Source: Dyella acidisoli (GTDB taxonomy: Bacteria; Pseudomonadota; Gammaproteobacteria; Xanthomonadales; Rhodanobacteraceae). Taken from it: DNA of 64,000 bases. The DNA lies in NCBI RefSeq assembly GCF_030160295.1, contig NZ_BSOB01000008.1, positions 1 to 64,000 on the forward strand. Reading direction: 5' to 3'. Made by a program: the position numbers and the translations under genes. Below are positions 27,192-33,839 of the stretch, one piece after another (within the stretch, counting starts at the first letter, position 1; each line of letters starts with the position of its first letter). The notes beneath the pieces are model-generated. The model ran no database searches. It saw only the letters and a program-made list of their open reading frames with translations, and was not told the DNA's origin.

Positions 27192-27725
27192 TTAAGCAGG
27201 AACGTATGTCAATCTGATCACGTCCTCGCCGATTAAATCGCTGGCCACCAGGCGCAGCGGCGGCCGAGGGCCCGTGAAGAATGGCTTGCCGTGACCAAGC
27301 ACGACGGGGCGGAGATAAAGTCGATACTCGTCGATAAGACCAAGGTCGGTCAGGCTTCGCGCCAGGTCCGGGCCGGCGACATCGATCTCCCCGGAGTGCT
27401 GGGCTTTCAGTTTCCGTATCGCCGCCTCGATGTCATCGGCAACAAGGATGGCGTTGGCGCCGACTGATTTCAGCGAGCGCGACACGACCCACTTCGATTG
27501 GCTTCGCCAAATCGCCGCAAAATCGTGATCCTCCGTGTCCCAACCAGGCTGGTCCTCGTCCCAATAACGCATGATCTCGTACGTACGGCGTCCGTACACC
27601 ATGCCCGTGAGGTTGCGCACGTGCTCTAAGAAGTGGCGAGAGACCAATGGCCCGGGAGGGCCTAATTTCTGATGGTCGACATAGCCATCCAGGGACTGCA
27701 TCAGTCCGAACACAAGCTTTGCCAT
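27192..27725 (-). CDS. RibD C-terminal / dihydrofolate reductase-like protein
   Basis: 177 residues. The DHFR-like fold of RibD C-terminal domains is visible in KLVFGLMQSLDGYVDH, VYGRRTYEIMRYW, KWVVSRSLKSVGANAILV and IDEYRLYLRPVVLGHGKPFF. These are NADPH-dependent reductases of unknown substrate in most genomes. ATG 27725 follows a G-rich stretch. A copy of the gene's tail lies at 23.3 kb. Confidence 0.88.
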   Translation of the reverse strand: MAKLVFGLMQSLDGYVDHQKLGPPGPLVSRHFLEHVRNLTGMVYGRRTYEIMRYWDEDQPGWDTEDHDFAAIWRSQSKWVVSRSLKSVGANAILVADDIEAAIRKLKAQHSGEIDVAGPDLARSLTDLGLIDEYRLYLRPVVLGHGKPFFTGPRPPLRLVASDLIGEDVIRLTYVPA

Positions 27726-27783
27726 GGGAAACCCCCACTTGAGAGTCTTCAGGATAGTAGTGGTGCGAGTGCCTGGGCGTGCT

Positions 27784-28032
27784 CCAAAGTTTGTACGTAG
27801 GCCGTCCCCATAATTTGTACGTCGGGTACAAACGATGGAGTTTTGTCCAATTTGTGGACAGAACTCCATAGTCAGTGCGTTTTAGCGCCCCATAGTTTGT
27901 GCATTTGGAACGTCATCAACACAGACTACGCGCAAAGCTCGGAACCATAGTTTGTGTATGGGCTTTCAGATCAATAACTTGTCGAATGAGCGAAGTCGCG
28001 AATTTGGCCAGATTTAGCACCATAGTTTGTGC
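27784..28032. repeat. Left array of CCCATAGTTTGT repeats
   Basis: Copies at 27784 (CCAAAGTTTGTAC), 27806 (CCCCATAATTTGTAC), 27826 (inverted, GTACAAACGATGG), 27888 (CCCCATAGTTTGTGC), 27945 (CCATAGTTTGTG) and 28020 (CCATAGTTTGTGC). Spacing is uneven. The region between the DHFR-like gene and the HxlR gene has no other recognisable content. Looks like a transposase or replication-protein binding array. Confidence 0.75.
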
Positions 28033-28144
28033 AATCAGCCGTCGCCAAGAAACGCTGCCTACGTATGCGGATTAGGGGGAAGAAGATAACCGTCTACGAA
28101 AGCGGAGGCGTACCAGTCTGTGAAGCCGGCAGTAGCTCAGCAGC

Positions 28145-28570
28145 TCATCCTGATGCCGGAAGATGTGTTTTTCGAAGTTCATTCATAAATTCTGCGCGCA
28201 GTTCAGCCCCACCTTCTTTCAAGGTGCGAGCCAGGCCCTGCAACTTAGAAGTGGGCAAATACTCGTGTCCCCACGCAGCCATTTCCAACAGAAGAGGAAC
28301 CAGTGCGATGCCTTTCTCCGTAAGGCTATAAATCGCTTTCTGTTTGTGGGTCGGGTCATCGGACTTGGTAATGATCCCTTGTTCGACAAGCTTTCGAAGT
28401 CGGTCGGCAAGGATATTCGATGCGATTCCCTCCAAAGATTGGGTCAGGAGTTCGCGGAAATGCCTTCGATTAACGAAAACGATGTCGCGGATGACGAGCA
28501 AAGTCCATTGATCGCCAAGCACTTCGACTGTTTGGTTGATGACGCATTCGGATCTATGACTCGTGCGCAC
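28145..28570 (-). CDS. HxlR family transcriptional regulator
   Basis: 141 residues, winged helix. The family core EVLGDQWTLLVIRDIVFVNRRHFRELLTQSLEGIASNILADRLRKLVEQGII is complete. It starts at GTG with GGA nine bases upstream; an in-frame stop lies just before. The conserved N-terminal cysteine of redox-sensing members (SEC) is present. It is divergent from the HAF-repeat gene, its likely target. Confidence 0.9.
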   Translation of the reverse strand: MRTSHRSECVINQTVEVLGDQWTLLVIRDIVFVNRRHFRELLTQSLEGIASNILADRLRKLVEQGIITKSDDPTHKQKAIYSLTEKGIALVPLLLEMAAWGHEYLPTSKLQGLARTLKEGGAELRAEFMNELRKTHLPASG

Positions 28571-28618
28571 GCTGCTTCCAACTTAAATGGACATTCCAGC
28601 CCCATTTTACGACTTTAA

Positions 28619-28660
28619 AACCAGTTGCATAATATAACCAGTTGTATCATTGTACTGGTT
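28619..28660. promoter_or_regulatory. Repeated operator between hxlR-type and HAF genes
   Basis: AACCAGTTG occurs at 28619-28627 and 28636-28644, and TACTGGTT (inverted) at 28653-28660. The AT-rich setting and divergent genes suggest an HxlR binding region. Confidence 0.5.
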
Positions 28661-28755
28661 GTTATGAGCGAGATCCGTCCGGCTGGCGCTCGCGTGTAAC
28701 GCTGCGTTGTCAGGAACCTGGGGGTTGGGACTGAAACTTCGTGGGAGGCAAAAAT

Positions 28756-30057
28756 ATGAACATGTTCAAGCAGCTGCGCAATCTCTGGATACCGTGCGCT
28801 ACGATTTTTGCTCTGACTTGCTTTGGCAATGCGTTCGCTCAAGTGAGCTACCAAGTTACCGATCTGGGCGTTCCGAAGAATGACAATTATTCGATGATCA
28901 TGTCCGTCAACGATGAGGGCTGGTCGGAGATCATGGCTGGGAACTTTCTACCGGGGCAGGGGGATTCGTTATCCGGGGTACCTTTAAACGGACGGGCACT
29001 GATAAACGTCGACGGATACTACGTCGATCTTGGCACGCTCGGCGGACCGAACAGTTGGATGAACTTTGGCGAGATCAACGACTTCGCACAGGTAGTGGGT
29101 GATTCCGAAACGGCTGTCCCAGACCCGAACGGCGAAGACATTTGCGGATTCGGCACCCACCTTACGTGTCTTCCGTTTCTTTGGCAGCCCTTCCATATGA
29201 GAGCCCTCCCAACACTAGGCGGAAATAACGGGGAGGCGAGCGCGATTAATAACCTTGGACAAATCGTTGGAATGGCAGAAAACGGTGCCGTGGACCCCTC
29301 ATGCCAGTCGGGCACCGTCAATAATCGGGTTCAATTGCCGGTGTTGTGGGAAAACGGCAACGTCCACGCTCTGCCTACGGTAGATCATGATCCAGACGGG
29401 TTCGCATTTTGGATCAACAATCGTGGTCAGGCTGTCGGCTACTCGGGAAACTGCAGCGGACCCATTCACGGCATATTGTGGGAAAACCGCACTGCGTCTG
29501 CGCTTGCGGACCTCGGAACCGGCGGCTTCGCTGAGAACATCAACGACGAAGGCCAAATTGTTGGAACAGTCGGTAGTGCTGACGGAACTACCCAAACTGG
29601 CGCGATTTGGCAGATTGTCAAAGGCACAGGCACCACCAAACTCACCACAGTGCTCGGACTGCTGCCGGGAGATGCCGCGGGCCTAGCTTTCGGCAACAAC
29701 AACGAGGGCCAGGTAGTGGGAGGTGAGTGGAACGCCAACTTCTACTGGTCTCATGCCTTCATCTGGCAGAGCGGCGTAATGACCGACCTCAACACGCTGT
29801 TCCCTGCCAGTTCCAACCTGTTCGCGACCTTCGCCGCCAAGATCAACAACCGCGGACAAATCGGAGGCATGGCAATCGTATGCAGCGGGCCGCACCAGGG
29901 CGAGATGCACGCCTTTCTAGCAACCCCTGTGGAGCAAAGCGCGGGTGAATCGATTGCACAGGCCGCGCCTAATTGCCTGGAATCCAATTTCCCCGCAGCG
30001 GACGCTGTCAATCGACTTTTGAAGAAATCCGGACCCAGCGGCCAATTCGTGCGTTAA
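28756..30057 (+). CDS. Secreted HAF-repeat protein
   Basis: 433 residues with a signal peptide (IPCATIFALTCFGNAFA). The protein is a series of HAF-type extracellular repeats: INDFAQVVGDSE, INNLGQIVGMAENG, INNRGQAVGYSG, INDEGQIVGTVGS, NNNEGQVVGGEW, INNRGQIGGMA, alternating with LWENG or IWQSG strands. These probably form a beta-propeller outside the cell; ligand unknown. GGGAGG precedes ATG 28756 by seven bases. A large hairpin follows the gene. Confidence 0.87.
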   Translation: MNMFKQLRNLWIPCATIFALTCFGNAFAQVSYQVTDLGVPKNDNYSMIMSVNDEGWSEIMAGNFLPGQGDSLSGVPLNGRALINVDGYYVDLGTLGGPNSWMNFGEINDFAQVVGDSETAVPDPNGEDICGFGTHLTCLPFLWQPFHMRALPTLGGNNGEASAINNLGQIVGMAENGAVDPSCQSGTVNNRVQLPVLWENGNVHALPTVDHDPDGFAFWINNRGQAVGYSGNCSGPIHGILWENRTASALADLGTGGFAENINDEGQIVGTVGSADGTTQTGAIWQIVKGTGTTKLTTVLGLLPGDAAGLAFGNNNEGQVVGGEWNANFYWSHAFIWQSGVMTDLNTLFPASSNLFATFAAKINNRGQIGGMAIVCSGPHQGEMHAFLATPVEQSAGESIAQAAPNCLESNFPAADAVNRLLKKSGPSGQFVR

Positions 30058-30101
30058 CGAGCGCTTTCGAAGCGTTATTGAACCTCACTCCAACAACGTG
30101 G

Positions 30102-30143
30102 ACGCATGCAGCCAGCGCGAGAGGTGGCGCTGACTGCATGCGT
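30102..30143. terminator. Long hairpin after the HAF gene
   Basis: Arms ACGCATGCAGCCAGCGC (30102-30118) and GCGCTGACTGCATGCGT (30127-30143) with one mismatch; outer CTCCAAC/GTTGGAG extend it. It separates the HAF gene from the convergent hydrolase remnant. No T-run. Confidence 0.6.
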
Positions 30144-30153
30144 GAGTTGGAGC

Positions 30154-30381
30154 TCATTGTTTCGGTAAGCTTTGTATGAAGTCGTCAATCATGCGATTGA
30201 ACGTCACTGGATCATCAAAAAACAGTGTGTGTCCATTCTCGTCGAACCGCTCAAATCGAACTTTGTCGGCAAGCTTTGCCTCCAGAAAATCCGCACTTGG
30301 CAGCAATGCTGGCTCATACGCGAAGAGCTTGGGGCGATTGATCTTGGTGAACGCTTTGGAGAAATAGCCGAAGGAAGGTAC
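30154..30381 (-). pseudogene. C-terminal remnant of an alpha/beta hydrolase
   Basis: About 75 residues match the end of an alpha/beta hydrolase: INRPKLFAYEPALLPSADFLEAKL, then the catalytic-histidine motif ENGHTLFFDDPVTFNRMIDDF. The nucleophile-elbow serine and the whole N-terminal two thirds are missing. Upstream, the frame runs into non-coding sequence and the CCCATAGTTTGT repeats, so the gene was cut by the same event that placed the right array. Confidence 0.7.
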
Positions 30382-30545
30382 TGGCGAATGTCTGCCTCCA
30401 ACCCCAAGCAGACGATTCGCGCAAAGTCTGGTCGAGACTTCGGCTAAAGGGTCAATAAATGAAAGCCGTGGAATTACATTCATTGGCTGTGCTGAAAAAT
30501 AAAATAAGAAATTGATCTTGATGGATTTATTTGGAAAAAAAGAAT

Positions 30546-30606
30546 CCCATAGTTTGTAAGTGAGGGGTGTTCCCATAGTTTGTGAGGGGTGCACAAACTA
30601 TGGGGG
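30546..30606. repeat. Right array of CCCATAGTTTGT repeats
   Basis: Two direct copies (30546-30557, 30572-30583) and one inverted copy ACAAACTATGGGGG (30593-30606), matching the left array at 27784-28032. Confidence 0.75.
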
Positions 30607-30619
30607 TATGGACACATGG

Positions 30620-30624
30620 GCGGT
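30620..30624. repeat. Putative 5 bp target duplication, left copy
   Basis: GCGGT lies directly outside the left TGTCGGGA end; GCGGT recurs at 62011-62015 beyond the right end. Tn7-like elements make 5 bp duplications. Confidence 0.5.
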
Positions 30625-30780
30625 TGTCGGGATCAGCAAATTTTGTCGCTTCGCATAAATTATTGAAAACAATAAATTAATTTACTAATACCCCTACGGG
30701 ATGTGTCGGTCGGCGACGGGGTTAAGTGTTTTTTGTCGGCTAGCGACACGGTCACGTGATGTTTCTGTCGCTTAGCGACA
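30625..30780. repeat. Left transposon end with palindromic TnsB-type sites
   Basis: Sites: TGTCGGGA (30625), TTTGTCGC (30642), TGTCGGTCGGCGACG (30704-30718), TGTCGGCTAGCGACA (30734-30748), TGTCGCTTAGCGACA (30766-30780). GCGACGGGGTTAAGTG (from 30713) is shared with the right end. Confidence 0.7.
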
Positions 30781-30977
30781 GGGTTGGCTGACGCAGCCTA
30801 ACGCGGCCAGCGATACAGTGAGTTTCAATTGCACCGTGGTCACGGTGCTCTCTACCACCGCGACGGGATTGGTGATGACGATGCCGAGTGGTGCCACCAT
30901 GGGCCGATCAGCTCGACCGAAGACGGCCAGCAGTGCCACCCTGTTGTCATTGATGAGAAGTCTGTACTCGATTCAAG
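30781..30977. other. Spacer inside left transposon end
   Basis: No convincing gene; short open frames here lack ribosome sites. Confidence 0.4.
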
Positions 30978-31655
30978 TCACTTGAGATCATGCTCAAGAG
31001 GCGTACTGTGAGCGTAAAAGTCTATGTTGTTCGGCCACGCATCGGTATGGTCCTGAAACGATTGACTGATAAGAAGGTCAGGGCTGTTCACATGTCCGGC
31101 CGCGCAAACGTGCGGCTCTCGTTTGGCGGCACTGGTCAATGGATCGTGTCTGTTTGGAGGGCTATCTCGTTGAACCAAAGGTCGCAAGATCGCTATGTGA
31201 CCGGGCAACGCTATCGGTTGGCCTGTTTTGTCATCAATGGCAGGGCGTTGAGCGTAGGATGCTAAAACCAATTTACCCTTGTTGGTGGCTTCCTGCGCCA
31301 ACTTAATAACGCCTACGTCGCCGCTTCGCCCAATACGCAGCCATCCCGCCGCGCTCGCTGCTTCACCCTGATAGCGTTGATAACCTCTTAACCAATGATC
31401 TTGAGCGCTGGCAAGCAATAATTCGTCGTGAAATGGAGGTCGCAGAACGTAGATGCCAAGTCGCAAACAGGCCGCTGCGACGAAAGTGCTGCAATGCGTA
31501 TAGTGCGCACGACCAACATCTGGAGGAGCATTTTGTTGACCAGTCTCCCAGACGATGTGATGGCCTTTTAGCCAATAGCGATCGACTTGAAGTCCATCAA
31601 GAAACTCAACCAATCTTTCGGCACCTGCCGAAGCGTAATCCTGCGGTGCGGCCAT
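30978..31655 (-). CDS. NlpC/P60-like cysteine peptidase or amidase candidate
   Basis: 225 residues, no signal peptide. THCSTFVAAACLRLGI (about residues 53-68) has the Cys-Ser/Asp-x-hydrophobic pattern of the papain-like NlpC/P60 and CHAP nucleophile helix, and LPGHIAIL near 150 fits the catalytic histidine strand. Such enzymes cut cell-wall peptides; lack of an export signal suggests delivery by another route or a cytoplasmic substrate. GAGG precedes the ATG by eight bases. It follows the DUF4430 gene by 22 bases and is surely cotranscribed. Assignment to a precise family is uncertain. Confidence 0.6.
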   Translation of the reverse strand: MAAPQDYASAGAERLVEFLDGLQVDRYWLKGHHIVWETGQQNAPPDVGRAHYTHCSTFVAAACLRLGIYVLRPPFHDELLLASAQDHWLRGYQRYQGEAASAAGWLRIGRSGDVGVIKLAQEATNKGKLVLASYAQRPAIDDKTGQPIALPGHIAILRPLVQRDSPPNRHDPLTSAAKREPHVCAAGHVNSPDLLISQSFQDHTDAWPNNIDFYAHSTPLEHDLK

Positions 31656-31677
31656 ACATCCGTCCTCTATATGTCGA

Positions 31678-32064
31678 TTAGAGCGGCCTGGTTTTGAGCG
31701 GCAGAGAGACGGCTGCCTGAGCGCTCATATCGGTGTATTTCCATTCGACTAATGACGACCGCTTGCTAGGGTCTTCTTTGATTATTGCTTCGCTGGCGCC
31801 GACTAAAGATTCTTTACCATCCACAAAGAGTAACCAGTAGTGGTTTGGCTGATCACCATCGGATAATCCGTCAATGCTGTCGATCTGTGCCCCATAGATC
31901 GATCGATATTCCACCCGGAAAGCAAAATTTTTCGTGTTAAGCGCTTCGCCGATTATCATTGCCTGGAGCGCAGTCATCCCTGCGTACCAAGGAATTCCCG
32001 ATAGGATCAGCGATGGTGGCTGCGTCTGATCGGCGTAAATATTGATCTCAACTGTATAGCCCAT
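31678..32064 (-). CDS. DUF4430-like (transcobalamin C-terminal fold) protein
   Basis: 128 residues. VEINIYADQ ... GMTALQAMIIGEAL ... INGLSDGDQPNHYWLLFVDGK-type layout (here IDSIDGLSDGDQPNHYWLLFVDG) and the closing SLVEWKYTD strand are typical of DUF4430. In other bacteria the domain is in surface proteins; here it stands alone without a signal peptide. A strong AGGGGG site precedes the ATG. First gene of a two-gene operon with the NlpC/P60-like gene. Confidence 0.65.
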   Translation of the reverse strand: MGYTVEINIYADQTQPPSLILSGIPWYAGMTALQAMIIGEALNTKNFAFRVEYRSIYGAQIDSIDGLSDGDQPNHYWLLFVDGKESLVGASEAIIKEDPSKRSSLVEWKYTDMSAQAAVSLPLKTRPL

Positions 32065-32467
32065 AAAATCCCCCTATTCATGATGTCTGCACCACGCATG
32101 TCATGTAATGACATGAACCAATAGCGGACGCTTATGAGCCCGGTAGCCATCTCCTTGTACTGCTAACAGGATGGGTTGAGCAGGTTAACCTAATTCATCA
32201 AGGCAACTGGGCTTAGCAATCACAATCATAGCAATAGCTATCTGCTTTTTTGAGAAAGAAAGCTTGTGCCGGCTGCAGCAAGGAGCTATGCGTGCTTGTG
32301 AAATCTTTGTGACGACCTGATGGGGGGACTAAATTCGTTGTGATAGCTGCAAGAAGCGAGGTGGCGCTATCGGACTCGCCCGCGCGAGCGGCGGTGGGAA
32401 GCATCGGACTTCGACAAAAGAAAGGCCCTTCGATCCCCGGCCTGTGTGCCGCTGGCGCCATTGCGTT
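32065..32467. other. Intergenic region without recognised gene
   Basis: Contains the promoter of the DUF4430 operon. A minus-strand frame at 32213-32461 exists but lacks a ribosome site and protein-like composition. Confidence 0.4.
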
Positions 32468-32692
32468 TCATTTTGCTTTTGTCGCTTTGCGACCAGGTTT
32501 GAGGTAGGTCGGCCGGTTCGATGCTGCTAAGAGGTCGTCATCGCTCAGATGCTCTAGCTGAGCGATCGCTGCTCGGATTACCTCGCTGCGATTACGGAGC
32601 ACACCCTGGCGACCGAGTCGCTGCCTTGCGTTCTCGATGGCTTTTATTTCCTGGTCAGTAAGACAAAAACTCAATCTAGGCAGCTGTTCCAT
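32468..32692 (-). CDS. Ribbon-helix-helix DNA-binding protein
   Basis: About 74 residues. LPRLSFCLTDQEIKAIENARQRLGRQGVLRNRSEVIRAAIAQL is a typical RHH_1/CopG-like fold (beta strand, two helices). It ends in a basic tail (KPGRKATKAK). No ribosome site is visible before ATG 32692; the promoter and start overlap a long palindrome (32697-32728), so it is probably autoregulated and perhaps leaderless. It is divergent from ietA and may control it. Confidence 0.8.
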   Translation of the reverse strand: MEQLPRLSFCLTDQEIKAIENARQRLGRQGVLRNRSEVIRAAIAQLEHLSDDDLLAASNRPTYLKPGRKATKAK

Positions 32693-32696
32693 ATAT

Positions 32697-32728
32697 ATCA
32701 ATCATATCATTAAAATGATATGATTGAT
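32697..32728. promoter_or_regulatory. Perfect 15 bp palindrome upstream of the RHH gene
   Basis: ATCAATCATATCATT-AA-AATGATATGATTGAT: two perfect 15-base arms with a 2-base spacer, five bases before the RHH start codon. The likely operator of the RHH protein. Confidence 0.85.
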
Positions 32729-32841
32729 ACGCGATCGCAGCCCTTGCGCCTCGTACGGCCTAAAAGCTCCTTCGATAGTTCGACCCTTCGTAGACAGGAC
32801 GGCAGAGCTAGGCGAATATTCCTCAGTCCCGGACAACGATC

Positions 32842-33810
32842 ATGTCGCGAGCAGACCTTTTAGTTAACTTGGTTAAAGCTGGCAGCGAAGGCGACCAGCG
32901 GTTACTCCGTACCACGGTGGAAGCTATGGCTGCCGAGGAACGTGCCAAACATCATCATCAGCTGGCTGACCGCCTCGTTCAAAATCTCGGGGGTGACAAG
33001 CCACGCCCGCGCGCTCCTGAAGTGGTGCGTTCTTATGATGGCGGTCACGGCGGGCTCCTCTTTGAGATTGAGCCGCGGCGCACGCTTGATGCCTTGCTCC
33101 TTAACAACAGCGTCCGAACCGCATGCCGCGAGCTTGTTGAGGAGCAGCAAAGAAGCGATCTGCTCCGGTCCTATGGATTGGAGCCTCGGCATCGCGTGCT
33201 TCTTTCCGGGCCGCCGGGCAACGGCAAAACATCATTGGCCGAGGCATTGGCGTCAGAGCTAATGGCGCCCTTATTTGTAGTCCGCTATGAAGCCGTCATC
33301 GGCAGCTTCCTAGGGGAAACGAGCAGCCGCTTGAAGCGCTTATTCGATTTTGTACGTACGCATCAATGTGTATTGTTCTTCGATGAATTCGATACGCTCG
33401 GCAAGGAGCGTGGTGATACGCATGAAACGGGCGAAATCAAGCGCGTTGTGAGTTCGCTTCTTTTGCAGATCGACGCTCTGCCTAGCCATGTTGTTGTCGT
33501 CACTGCCACCAATCACGCCGAGTTACTCGATCGGGCCGTTTGGCGCCGTTTCCAGCTGCGTTTGGACATGCCAGCGCCGACTGAGGCCCAGAAAGAAGTC
33601 TGGTTTGTTGAGTTGCAAAAAAAACTCAAGGCACCGTTGGGGGTTGCGCCTAAAACGTTGGCTGCAAAGTTGCCCGCCACCAGTTTTTCGGACCTCGAAC
33701 AATTTTGCGAAGATATTCAGCGGCGCTACGTATTGGCGTTGCCAGGCGCCGATCTGAAGAAGATCGTTGCTGAGCGTCTAAAACAATGGCAGGTTCGATT
33801 TACGATGTAA
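32842..33810 (+). CDS. ietA: IetA-type AAA+ ATPase of an IetAS defence module
   Basis: 322 residues. AAA domain with Walker A GPPGNGKT (123-130), Walker B VLFFDEFD (177-184), sensor-1 VVTATNHAELLD and arginine finger region WRRFQLRL. The N-terminal 100 residues are helical. An AAA ATPase directly followed by a large subtilisin-like protein is the composition of IetAS, a two-gene system reported to protect bacteria against phage. The 29-base gap to the protease gene supports an operon. Most likely the ATPase controls the protease. Mechanism in the family is not well understood. Confidence 0.82.
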   Translation: MSRADLLVNLVKAGSEGDQRLLRTTVEAMAAEERAKHHHQLADRLVQNLGGDKPRPRAPEVVRSYDGGHGGLLFEIEPRRTLDALLLNNSVRTACRELVEEQQRSDLLRSYGLEPRHRVLLSGPPGNGKTSLAEALASELMAPLFVVRYEAVIGSFLGETSSRLKRLFDFVRTHQCVLFFDEFDTLGKERGDTHETGEIKRVVSSLLLQIDALPSHVVVVTATNHAELLDRAVWRRFQLRLDMPAPTEAQKEVWFVELQKKLKAPLGVAPKTLAAKLPATSFSDLEQFCEDIQRRYVLALPGADLKKIVAERLKQWQVRFTM

Positions 33811-33839
33811 CAATCCATTGAATGTCTTAGGGGATAAGG

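Larger units (their letters stand above)
27806..30606. mobile_element. Candidate small transposon-like cassette
   Basis: The outermost repeat copies face inward: CCCCATAATTTGTAC at 27806 and GCACAAACTATGGGG at 30591-30605 on the right. Between them are an HxlR regulator, a HAF-repeat protein and a broken hydrolase. No transposase is inside, so if it is an element it is non-autonomous or decayed. No target duplication was identified. Confidence 0.4.

Noticed and set aside
32213-32461. 82-codon minus-strand frame
   Set aside because: No ribosome site, low-complexity translation, no family resemblance.
32478-32495. TTTTGTCGCTTTGCGACC as another transposon-end palindrome
   Set aside because: It lies inside the coding sequence for the Lys-rich tail of the RHH protein and is explained by codons.
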